From NCBI GenBank assembly GCA_937899145.1, contig CALBPW010000137.1, forward strand, positions 1 to 5,677: a stretch of DNA of 5,677 nt, written 5' to 3'. This stretch comes from an uncultured Bacteroidota bacterium (GTDB lineage Bacteria; Bacteroidota; Bacteroidia; Bacteroidales; SZUA-534). A program made the translations under genes and the position numbers. The notes under the pieces are model-generated. The model was not told the origin of the DNA, ran no database searches, and saw only the letters and a list, made by a program, of their open reading frames with translations. The first letter of the stretch is position 1, and each line of letters opens with the position of its first letter. Shown here piece after piece: positions 1 through 5,652 of this stretch.

Positions 1-10
1 CTTCCGATCT
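1..10. other. Illumina adapter remnant, left end
   Basis: The first ten bases, CTTCCGATCT, are the 3' end of the standard Illumina adapter (the part ending GCTCTTCCGATCT). They are not genomic. They sit directly against the truncated lipoprotein gene, and its apparent last codons (D-R-K after the prolines) are adapter translation. An exact match at the extreme contig end, mirrored by a longer match at the other end, makes chance unlikely. Confidence 0.92.
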
Positions 11-276
11 GGTGTTGGCTGTAGCAAGTCGGCTGAGGTTCCGCACTCGTCGGTTGTGCATGTGTAGCTATCCCAAGTGTAATGGTCCTTTGTACAAGTC
101 TCGCCCCATGCGTAATAGTTGCCGCCGTCGGAGGGCGAGGCTGCGCCAATGTTGGTTTCTGCCCATCTGACACTCAGGCCGATGTCGACAGCATGGCAGC
201 TGGTGCACGAGTTGAGAAAGGGCATGGCCGTTACGCTCAAAATCAGAATGGCATTGGCGGTGTGCAAAAATGTCAT
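11..276 (-). CDS. FISUMP-like lipoprotein, N-terminal part (3' end cut by contig end)
   Basis: The ATG at 276-274 opens 88 complete codons before the adapter. The N-terminus (MTFLHTANAILILSV...) is hydrophobic and reaches L-N-S-C at residues 21-24, an approximate lipobox, so this is probably a lipoprotein exported by Sec and lipidated on C24. It lacks the usual early Lys/Arg, so signal II cleavage is an inference. Residues 29-62 (AVDIGLSVRWAETNIGA, then NYYAWGET) match the recurrent Bacteroidota pattern VDLGLSVKWA-(T/S)xN(I/V)GA...YYAWGET, which belongs to the Fibrobacter succinogenes major paralogous (FISUMP) domain group. Its function is not known; members are mostly predicted cell-surface proteins. 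An in-frame TAA at 288-286 lies just upstream, which supports this start. No Shine-Dalgarno sequence is seen, as is usual in this phylum. The rest of the gene, and so its full length, lies outside the window. Confidence 0.75.
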
Positions 277-285
277 GATATTAAT

Positions 286-372
286 TTATTTCGTGTTAAT
301 CAATAGAATAGCACCGATTATTGCCGGAATTACCACATTAATAATCCAAATGCCAATGCTTGTTGCGACAAT
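286..372 (-). other. Short hydrophobic open stretch between genes; no convincing gene
   Basis: In the frame of the RHS remnant, after its TAG stop (375-373), 28 codons stay open up to TAA (288-286). They read as a strongly hydrophobic peptide (ATSIGIWIINVVIPAIIGAI in the middle) with a terminal Lys. There is no ATG, GTG or TTG start at its beginning. The 14 residues before the TAG (MALLFILPIGGTAA, from ATG 417) are hydrophobic too, so together they resemble a roughly 43-residue single-pass membrane peptide broken by one amber codon. It may be a decayed or misread small gene, or chance in AT-rich DNA. Nothing else is recognisable between the RHS remnant and the lipoprotein start. Confidence 0.3.
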
Positions 373-525
373 CTACGCTGCCGTTCCGCCTATCGGTAAA
401 ATAAAGAGTAGTGCCATTGAGCCGCGAGAAATGCCTATGTTGTTGGTGTTCACGGTTTGGTTGCCCCAAGCGTCGTAGGAGGCGGAGAATTTGGTGTTGC
501 AGTTGTAGGTGTATGTTTCTGTCAT
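373..525 (-). pseudogene. RHS/YD-repeat remnant downstream of the nuclease
   Basis: From the ATG at 525-523 a 50-codon frame reads M-T-E-T-Y-T-Y-N, then TKFSASYDAWGNQTVNTNN and IGISRG, before ending in a hydrophobic tail at a TAG stop (375-373). YDAWGNQTV is a clear YD-repeat unit. The run N-x-I-G-x-x-R-G is what precedes the Y-T-G-H-E-x-L core motif in Bacteroidales RHS proteins, as far as I recall the family. Here that core (tyrosine-rich YDP...GRF...DP block) is absent and unrelated residues follow. The frame differs from that of the nuclease, whose stop lies only 8 bases before this ATG. The simplest reading is a leftover of the 3' part of the long RHS gene, separated from it by the nuclease insertion and further deleted. 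It could instead be an orphan RHS tip, of the kind often found downstream of RHS genes. The fragment is probably not functional. Confidence 0.6.
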
Positions 526-533
526 ATTGATTT

Positions 534-1478
534 CTACAACTTTTCTATTTCTTGTTCGGAAAGCCCGGTAGCCTCCACTATTTTCTCAATTGGCAGGTTG
601 ATCGATTTCAGCCTTTTGGCTATATCAATTGCTTTTTGTTTTTCACCTTTTTCAATGCCAATTTTTTCGCCTTCAGCCCTTCCTTCAGCCCTTCCTTCGG
701 ATCTTCCCTTCTTAAATCCTTTCTTCAAGCCTTTCTCCATGCCTTCTTCGTAGCTTTCTTTCTTCTGTGTCTGCATAACGCTGTACCAGTCGCGGAAGAT
801 TTTTAGGCTTTCTTCGTAATCGCCCCTTTCTTGGGGTGTGAATTTGGCTATCTCGGCCTGCTCAAATAGGCGGAGGAAGACTTTCTCTTGCAGTGCGATG
901 GGCTTTTCGTAGAGTTTGTCGAGGTTTTTGATGGCGTATAACCACTTGTCGAACAATGTTTTAAGTTCCGATTCCTGCTTGCGGAATTTTGGCATCTCAA
1001 GGTAGATGAATGTCAGTTTGTCGTAGAAAATCTCCTTTGTTTTGATGTCGCATATCTTGGCGGTGGTCAGAAACTCTTCCTTATTATCGAAGGTAAAGTT
1101 CAGAATACCAATGGCATACACACGTTTCAGCTCGTAGTTCCACTCGCCACGCATGGCTTGCTCGCGGATGGGGAATGTTGAGTAGTAGATGCTGCGGTCT
1201 TTGAAGTATTCCTGATTGGCTTTCTGCATCTCTATCAGGAACTTATCGCCATCGGTGCTCTCACAATAGACATCGAACACGGCGCGGCGCTCATACTGCG
1301 AATCGGGCAGATGCTCTGAACTGATATACGTAATATCTTTGATATTTTCCTTTCCGTCAAACATTGCGTTTAAAAAGCTGATTAACAACTCTTTATTAGC
1401 CTCTGTTCCGAACAGTTTCTTGAATGCGAAATCGGTGTAGAAGTTGACGTAACGCTCTTGCGGATTGAAATTTGCCAT
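534..1478 (-). CDS. Rpn/PDDEXK_2-type nuclease (annotated in databases as PD-(D/E)XK nuclease family transposase)
   Basis: The frame is 314 codons from the ATG at 1478-1476, a normal full length for this family. The N-terminus (YTDFAFKKLFGTEANKELL at 14-32, then I-S-F-L-N-A) is the family's signature opening. The PD-(D/E)XK core is visible as F-D-V-Y-C with D69 and a beta strand F-L-I-E-M-Q with E83-x-Q85, where Gln replaces the classical Lys, as is usual for Rpn proteins. Residues 246-278 carry glycine at every fourth position (K/E/R-rich). The C-terminus (AKRLKSINLPIEKIVEATGL, S-x-x-E-I-E-K-L) is the helical tail common to these proteins. Rpn proteins are DNA endonucleases linked to RecA-independent recombination and, in E. 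coli, to toxin-antitoxin-like phage defence. The gene has its own Bacteroidota promoter just upstream and no Shine-Dalgarno site, only an A-rich leader. It is nested in the 3' part of the RHS reading frame. I consider it an independently expressed inserted gene. Confidence 0.85.
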   Translation of the reverse strand: MANFNPQERYVNFYTDFAFKKLFGTEANKELLISFLNAMFDGKENIKDITYISSEHLPDSQYERRAVFDVYCESTDGDKFLIEMQKANQEYFKDRSIYYSTFPIREQAMRGEWNYELKRVYAIGILNFTFDNKEEFLTTAKICDIKTKEIFYDKLTFIYLEMPKFRKQESELKTLFDKWLYAIKNLDKLYEKPIALQEKVFLRLFEQAEIAKFTPQERGDYEESLKIFRDWYSVMQTQKKESYEEGMEKGLKKGFKKGRSEGRAEGRAEGEKIGIEKGEKQKAIDIAKRLKSINLPIEKIVEATGLSEQEIEKL

Positions 1479-4400
1479 ATTGCAAGTTTTTGTTTGTGAA
1501 GAGCAAAGATAATTATTTGTGCAGCAATTGCAAAGGGGGAATTTTGGGGGCTGTTCGTTCGAAGCTATTTTGAATGAGGCAGATGAACAATAGTTGTGGC
1601 TTACAGAAGTCAAGTTTCCCCACAAGTCGTAGCCTCTTGATATGTATTTTCCGCCATCTTGCGTGGCTACTACACTTAGTTTCGAGTGCGAATAATTAAC
1701 TGTTTGCCCGTTTCCGTACGCTATTTTGGTCAACTGCCCCAAACTGTTATAGGTGTAAACATCTGTAAGGGTGATGTTTCCTGCAACGTTTCTTACAGAA
1801 CTTATTTTCCCTGTCTTTTCATCATAATAAGTGTAGGTTGCCAAATTGATGTTTTTCTCGCCTTTTGTCAACATTTCTTTTTCACGCCCAAGATTGTCGT
1901 ACCAAGTGGTTATGGGTGCTTGTGCTGTTGTGGTTGCTGTTATGTAGTAGGCTCTGTCGGGGTAACGGTCGCCCCAACCGCGTGTGTAGGTTGTTTTGGT
2001 GTTGTCGGGGTATGTGATTTGGGTAATGTTGCCAATGGCATCGTAGGTGTACGATGTTGTCAGCAGCGAACCGCTAACGCCTTCTTGTTTTTTGGTCAAC
2101 CGCCCCAAACTATTATAACTATAAGAAGCAATTACTGAATTGGCTGATGATTTTTCGGTTGCTACAAATCGGTGTGTCGCATCGTAAGTAAAAGTTGCAG
2201 TAACGGTTGTTACACCGCTTCCCGATATTTTGTGAGTTAATGTGTTACCAAAATTATCGTATGTGTATTCATGTGTAAGAGGCACTGTGGCAGCGTTTTC
2301 AACCATTTTTGTAGGGTTACCTTTGGCATCGTAAGTGTAGGTGGTCTTTGCACTGAAAGTATTTGCATCGTCTTTGTGCTTTTGTGTTACTAAAATAGTT
2401 TGAGGCTTGTATGCGCCGCCAAATGCTTTATACGATTGGTATTCGGTCTGTTTGTACATACTTGCGTCGCCATACTCAGTACGCTGTTTAGTTAGATAAC
2501 CCGCGTTACCATTATACGTGTTTGTAGTGGTTGTGATATTGCCGTAAATATCTGTTTGCCTGATAATTGTTGGCTGTGCGAAATAGGCTTTGCCATATTT
2601 TGAAACATACGTAATTGTTGTTTCGGTTTTGTTGGTTTTGCCGCCAAGTGTTGATGTGTTTGTGATTTTTGACGGCGCATAATAAGTGGTATTCCAACTG
2701 TCAACAGTTGTTTTTCGCACCTCGCCGGTTGTGGTGTTATTGGCTTCAACAGAGGTAAAACCAAGCAGCCCGCGGCCTTGCAGGTGCGCATGCAGTTCTG
2801 AATACTTGTAGTTTGTAGTGTAGAAGTTGTAAGCCATTTGCTGATAGGTTTGCCTTACAACATTCAGTGGCACTTGCAAATTAACTAATGGATATGAGAG
2901 GCCGCTGCCTTTGGTGTAAACAGCAGAATTGGTAAGAGTAGAGTACGATATTGTTATATCAGTATTCATTGGTCCGTTGCTGATGTATGTTACTTTGTTG
3001 GTATTGGCAGAAATTGAAGGATTTCGGTATATATGCCAAGTTGGGTCAACATTGGCGTTGGTGCTATTATAGCAGTCGTAACCATAGTTAATAAGTTCCG
3101 CATAACCATCGCCATCAAAATCGCCAATGGCAAAACGACCTTCTTTTCCGTCATCCGCTTTTTTCGAAGATGCCGTTTTTGTTGGTGTTGAACCGTTTGC
3201 AAACCAATATGTATATGTGTTTTTAAAACCGCTTGAGTATTTTGCAGTATTCACCACTAAATCTTGTTTGCCATCGTTATTCAAATCAATAACATTGCAG
3301 TTGAATGTTGTTTTGTCATTATACTTCACATTTGATGTTTCCATCTTATAGTATCCCTCTACCTTAAAGAAAATAGCATTGTTGATAATAGGGCTTTTCC
3401 CGGTATTTAGGTATAAATCGAACCAACTGCAATTGCTGTTGACAACAAAATCCATCAGTCCATCACCGTTGAAATCTCCCATCTGAACGACTTTCGCATC
3501 AGTCAGATTGCTGCCGCTTGTTTTGTTCGAATCAGAAAAAGGCAATCCATTTGACACTCCCATATTCCAATATATTGTGTATCCTGTTTTGTACAAAACA
3601 ATCAAATCCGACATTCCGTCACCATTGAGGTCTGACGAGAAAATTTTTTCGGGGGTTGACGAAAGAGTTAACTCTGCAGTATTACATGTGTTTTCATTCG
3701 TGTTTTTGTATTCAAATATTCCGCAAACATATTTGTTGCTTTTAGCTTTATCCTCAAGGTAAAGAATATCAGCCTTGCCATTGTTGTTGAAATCGGATAT
3801 AGTGTACAACGGCATCTCCGTTGTATTTTGCAATACATTTATTGGCGATACCGGAGAATTGTTTGCAATATAAAAGCAAACATAATCCTTTTTGTTGGAC
3901 GTCTTCTTGCATGGTAATATTATGTCATTGATTCCATCTCCATCAAAATCCTGCATCAGCAAACCTTTGGTTTCGTTTTTTATCCCTTCTATATTGTAAT
4001 CAGAATTTAGCAAATAATATTTTGAATAATTAAGAGTTGAGTTGGATGTTGACTCGAACACAAATACAATGTTATATAGATTACAACTATAATTTCCTGA
4101 ATTGTATTTATAATCGTACACTCTTACAGCAGCGAGAAATATCAGATCGTCTCTGCCATCATTATTAACATCACCAATAACAGAAATTCCTTTATCTGCA
4201 GTTAGTTCTTTACCATCAGAAGTTTCTACAAGTTTGAGCGTGCCATCTCTATATATGTAATTGGGTATTGAGATGCCACATGCACTTTCAGTTTCATTAA
4301 AACTTGGTATCTTACTCCAATTCAGCGTCACTGGAGGCAACTTTGTCGTTCCATAACTCTCCTCAACTTTTGTCAGACGTGAGAAAGCGTCAGTATTTGA

Positions 4401-5192
4401 GTAGGTCAGTGTGTATTTGTTCCTTTCAGTGTTGTTGGTTTTTATTGTAACTGTTTTTAGTCGCTTCTGCATTGAACACGATTTGCCGTTTACAATGTAC
4501 GGCATTGCATCGCTTCTGCTTTCGTACTCAAATGTTACAATATCGCTTAATCCGCTTGTCTGATTTTTGTTAGTGCCATATTCTACTTTTTGCAGATAAA
4601 CACAGCCATTATCGGTTGTATATGAGTATGTTATCAAATTTCCAAAAGGGTCTTCCACTTTGCTCAAATACCAAGCATACGGCACTGTTGCGGTTGCTTT
4701 GTACTCATAGTAGGCTGTATTGCCATTTTGTAATCTTGCTTTAAAGGTTTGGGTTGTGCCTGAGCCAAGAATTGTTATAATGTCAGATGGCGAATTTTCG
4801 GGACAATAGTCATATTGTGCAATTTGAATAAGTCGCACACCATCAATACTATATTCATCATTTGAATTGTATCCAATACCTTTGGCTACTCCATCGTGGT
4901 AAATATTTTTTGCCGTGCGGGTTATAACAGATGCGCCGTAGATTGAAACTCCCATTCCGGCCACGCCGTTGCCACTCTGACTGTTATATACAAGTCCAAG
5001 GCTTGGAACCATTCCGTTTATGCCTTCGGGCAAGTCAAAGGGCAGTGTGTAAGTGGCGGCACCACTTTCACTTACATTGAAAACACCGCCCATATCGCCA
5101 ACCGCATAATCATCGGCTATTGCTGCATGAAAGGGCAATATCATTGCCGCAAACACTAAAAGTTTGAATATCTTTTCCATATCAATAGCCAT
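534..5192 (-). CDS. SpvB/FG-GAP/RHS-repeat secreted protein, frame continuing into a PD-(D/E)XK nuclease
   Basis: This is a single 1552-codon frame. A Sec signal peptide is evident (MEKIFKLLVFAAMILPFHAA, likely cut after A-I-A at residue 26). The start may be M1 (ATG overlapping the upstream TAA) or M5 at 5180, which gives the more typical signal start. Residues about 30-330 resemble the SpvB/TcdB N-terminal region: GVFNVSESGAATYTLPFDLP, then P-S-L-x-L-V-Y-N-S, GNGVAGMGVSI and V-I-T-R. Seven FG-GAP/VCBS-like repeats occupy residues 340-702. A TcdB-like G-R-G-L-L-G-F motif lies near residue 808, and YD repeats run from about 880 to 1195. Such proteins form large extracellular beta-propeller and beta-cocoon shells, in toxin complexes and polymorphic toxins. 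The usual RHS C-terminal core (D-P-x-G after a Y-D-P..G-R-F block) is missing. After residue about 1200 a Cys-rich, unfamiliar linker leads into a complete nuclease starting at M1239. I infer that the native RHS protein is truncated by insertion and that the fusion is accidental; a real RHS-nuclease effector remains possible. The gene is probably translationally coupled to the upstream T9SS protein. Confidence 0.85.
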   Translation of the reverse strand: MAIDMEKIFKLLVFAAMILPFHAAIADDYAVGDMGGVFNVSESGAATYTLPFDLPEGINGMVPSLGLVYNSQSGNGVAGMGVSIYGASVITRTAKNIYHDGVAKGIGYNSNDEYSIDGVRLIQIAQYDYCPENSPSDIITILGSGTTQTFKARLQNGNTAYYEYKATATVPYAWYLSKVEDPFGNLITYSYTTDNGCVYLQKVEYGTNKNQTSGLSDIVTFEYESRSDAMPYIVNGKSCSMQKRLKTVTIKTNNTERNKYTLTYSNTDAFSRLTKVEESYGTTKLPPVTLNWSKIPSFNETESACGISIPNYIYRDGTLKLVETSDGKELTADKGISVIGDVNNDGRDDLIFLAAVRVYDYKYNSGNYSCNLYNIVFVFESTSNSTLNYSKYYLLNSDYNIEGIKNETKGLLMQDFDGDGINDIILPCKKTSNKKDYVCFYIANNSPVSPINVLQNTTEMPLYTISDFNNNGKADILYLEDKAKSNKYVCGIFEYKNTNENTCNTAELTLSSTPEKIFSSDLNGDGMSDLIVLYKTGYTIYWNMGVSNGLPFSDSNKTSGSNLTDAKVVQMGDFNGDGLMDFVVNSNCSWFDLYLNTGKSPIINNAIFFKVEGYYKMETSNVKYNDKTTFNCNVIDLNNDGKQDLVVNTAKYSSGFKNTYTYWFANGSTPTKTASSKKADDGKEGRFAIGDFDGDGYAELINYGYDCYNSTNANVDPTWHIYRNPSISANTNKVTYISNGPMNTDITISYSTLTNSAVYTKGSGLSYPLVNLQVPLNVVRQTYQQMAYNFYTTNYKYSELHAHLQGRGLLGFTSVEANNTTTGEVRKTTVDSWNTTYYAPSKITNTSTLGGKTNKTETTITYVSKYGKAYFAQPTIIRQTDIYGNITTTTNTYNGNAGYLTKQRTEYGDASMYKQTEYQSYKAFGGAYKPQTILVTQKHKDDANTFSAKTTYTYDAKGNPTKMVENAATVPLTHEYTYDNFGNTLTHKISGSGVTTVTATFTYDATHRFVATEKSSANSVIASYSYNSLGRLTKKQEGVSGSLLTTSYTYDAIGNITQITYPDNTKTTYTRGWGDRYPDRAYYITATTTAQAPITTWYDNLGREKEMLTKGEKNINLATYTYYDEKTGKISSVRNVAGNITLTDVYTYNSLGQLTKIAYGNGQTVNYSHSKLSVVATQDGGKYISRGYDLWGNLTSVSHNYCSSASFKIASNEQPPKFPLCNCCTNNYLCSSQTKTCNMANFNPQERYVNFYTDFAFKKLFGTEANKELLISFLNAMFDGKENIKDITYISSEHLPDSQYERRAVFDVYCESTDGDKFLIEMQKANQEYFKDRSIYYSTFPIREQAMRGEWNYELKRVYAIGILNFTFDNKEEFLTTAKICDIKTKEIFYDKLTFIYLEMPKFRKQESELKTLFDKWLYAIKNLDKLYEKPIALQEKVFLRLFEQAEIAKFTPQERGDYEESLKIFRDWYSVMQTQKKESYEEGMEKGLKKGFKKGRSEGRAEGRAEGEKIGIEKGEKQKAIDIAKRLKSINLPIEKIVEATGLSEQEIEKL
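645..743 (-). repeat. 12-bp-period tandem repeat encoding a Gly-every-fourth-residue tract
   Basis: Nine glycine codons recur exactly every 12 bases (nuclease residues 246, 250, 254 ... 278). On the + strand the unit CCTTCAGCCCTT is present twice, identical and adjacent, at 670-681 and 682-693. Neighbouring units (694-705, 718-729, 730-741) are diverged copies. The encoded peptide alternates basic and acidic residues around the glycines (G-R-A-E-G-R-A-E-G in the centre). Such E/K/G repeats are typical of the C-terminal region of Rpn/PDDEXK_2 proteins. The identical pair suggests recent in-frame duplication by slippage, so copy number may vary among strains without breaking the frame. Confidence 0.8.
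1504..1534 (-). promoter_or_regulatory. Bacteroidota-type promoter of the nuclease gene
   Basis: On the minus strand a TTTG (-33 element, 1534-1531) is followed after exactly 19 bases by TATCTTTG (-7 element, 1511-1504), matching the TAnnTTTG consensus of the Bacteroidota housekeeping sigma factor. Transcription would begin near 1498, leaving a leader of about 20 bases before the ATG at 1478. The spacer contains the perfect palindrome GCAATTGC (1531-1524), directly after the -33 element, and ATAATTAT (1516-1509) overlaps the -7 element. Either could be an operator, but this is only inference. The promoter lies inside the open RHS frame and is the main sign that the nuclease is a separate gene. 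Confidence 0.7.
1608..2555 (-). repeat. YD (RHS) repeat array
   Basis: Residues about 880-1195 of the long frame hold roughly ten YD-repeat units of the form (T/S)YxYDxxGNxxxxx. Examples are D-I-Y-G-N-I-T, TYTYDAKGNPTKMVE, EYTYDNFGNTLTHK, SYSYNSLGRLTKKQE, SYTYDAIGNITQITYP, YTYNSLGQLTKIAY and G-Y-D-L-W-G-N-L-T. These form the beta-strand spiral of RHS and TcC shells. The array stops at Y1188-D-L-W-G-N without the closing core domain, which is where the nuclease segment takes over. Confidence 0.85.
3087..4175 (-). repeat. Seven FG-GAP/VCBS-type calcium-binding repeats
   Basis: Acidic loops of the type (G/S)D-[FLV]-[DN]-[GN]-[DN]-G-x-x-D start at residues 340 (GDVNNDGRDDL), 414 (QDFDGDGINDI), 466 (SDFNNNGKADI), 520 (SDLNGDGMSDL), 572 (GDFNGDGLMDF), 635 (IDLNNDGKQDL) and 690 (GDFDGDGYAEL). 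The spacing is mostly 52-63 residues. Seven units are enough for one full seven-bladed beta-propeller, as in integrin-like FG-GAP domains and in the propeller of TcB toxins. Each loop would coordinate a calcium ion. The last copy has Glu in place of the final Asp. Confidence 0.85.
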
Positions 5193-5652
5193 TATTCTTT
5201 AACAATTTGCCAAGTGGTAGTTTCCGCACCAATGGTTATTCGCATTATGTAAATTCCGTTTGCAACATCTGAAAGGTCAATGTCGTTAGATTCTGTTAAA
5301 TTGAAAATCGAACAAATTGATGTTCCTTTTAAATCATAAATCTTTATACTCCCTTCATCAACTTCCGAAATATCAACCCGCAAAGCACCTTTTGTAGGGT
5401 TTGGATAAATCTTGATTTCTCTTTTGCCAACAACATCTATTTGAGGTTCACCCAAATCGATAGCAAAAGCCTCATTTTCAAATGTTTCATCAATTTCCTG
5501 CTTTGCCATTTTTTTCAATGTTTTTGTCAGAATAATGCTTTTGCTTGTGCGATTGCCTGTTGCATCGTATCCGTAATAAATTTGCGCAGACGATTCTGCA
5601 ACTGCGCCCACAAACAATGTGAGCAACAACGTACGTAACGTTGCTTTTCTTA
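5192..5652 (-). CDS. Small secreted protein with T9SS type A C-terminal sorting domain (5' end cut by contig end)
   Basis: The frame is open to the contig end. The codons before the TTG at 5629 read R-K-A-T-L-R-T and continue into LLLTLFVGAVAESSAQ, a normal signal peptide with basic residues at its start. The true ATG therefore lies beyond the window, and a start at TTG 5629 would remove the positive n-region. After the signal cleavage site comes Y-Y-G-Y-D-A-T-G-N-R, a single YD-repeat-like motif, then a charged linker. The last 75 or so residues are a canonical T9SS type A domain: KREIKIYPNPTKGALRVDI, S-I-K-I-Y-D-L-K-G, D-L-S-D-V-A-N-G-I-Y-I-M-R-I, ending in I-V-K-E. This domain directs outer-membrane translocation and surface attachment in Bacteroidota. 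There is no other recognisable domain. Its TAA overlaps the ATG of the long RHS gene (TAATG), indicating an operon. I infer that the protein is a partner or anchor for the RHS protein, which itself lacks a sorting domain. Confidence 0.8.

Noticed and set aside
193..207. C-T-S-C-H at residues 24-28 of the lipoprotein matches the haem c motif CXXCH.
   Set aside because: The first Cys sits at the lipobox position at the end of the signal peptide and the following sequence is FISUMP-like, not cytochrome-like. There is only one motif and no haem ligand context.
119..478. Open frame of 119 codons on the plus strand across the lipoprotein and intergenic region.
   Set aside because: It overlaps the minus-strand lipoprotein, which has clear family motifs, and shows no signal, domain or promoter of its own.
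534..1478. Insertion sequence, because the nuclease family is often labelled transposase.
   Set aside because: No terminal inverted repeats, no DDE or HUH transposase motifs and no clear target duplication were found. The motifs fit a PD-(D/E)XK Rpn-type nuclease.
1541..1550. G-rich run (GGGGG, AATTTT, GGGGG on the plus strand, 1536-1550) as a possible G-quadruplex or terminator.
   Set aside because: There are only two G runs of five, not the four needed, and they are not complementary, so they form neither a hairpin nor a simple quadruplex.
501..1597. ACAACT occurs on both sides of the nuclease (1597-1592 and 506-501, minus strand), in the same RHS codon phase, as a possible target-site duplication.
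   Set aside because: A shared six-base word within two windows of about 50 bases is expected by chance. It also does not abut the promoter or the nuclease stop, and no terminal inverted repeats accompany it.
1686..2138. Open frame of 150 codons on the plus strand, Cys/Val/Gly-rich.
   Set aside because: It is antisense to the YD-repeat region, has no recognisable domain, and its composition mirrors the repetitive Thr/Tyr codons of the opposite strand.
2492..2791. Open frame of 99 codons on the minus strand in another phase.
   Set aside because: It lies wholly inside the RHS coding sequence and has no recognisable motif.
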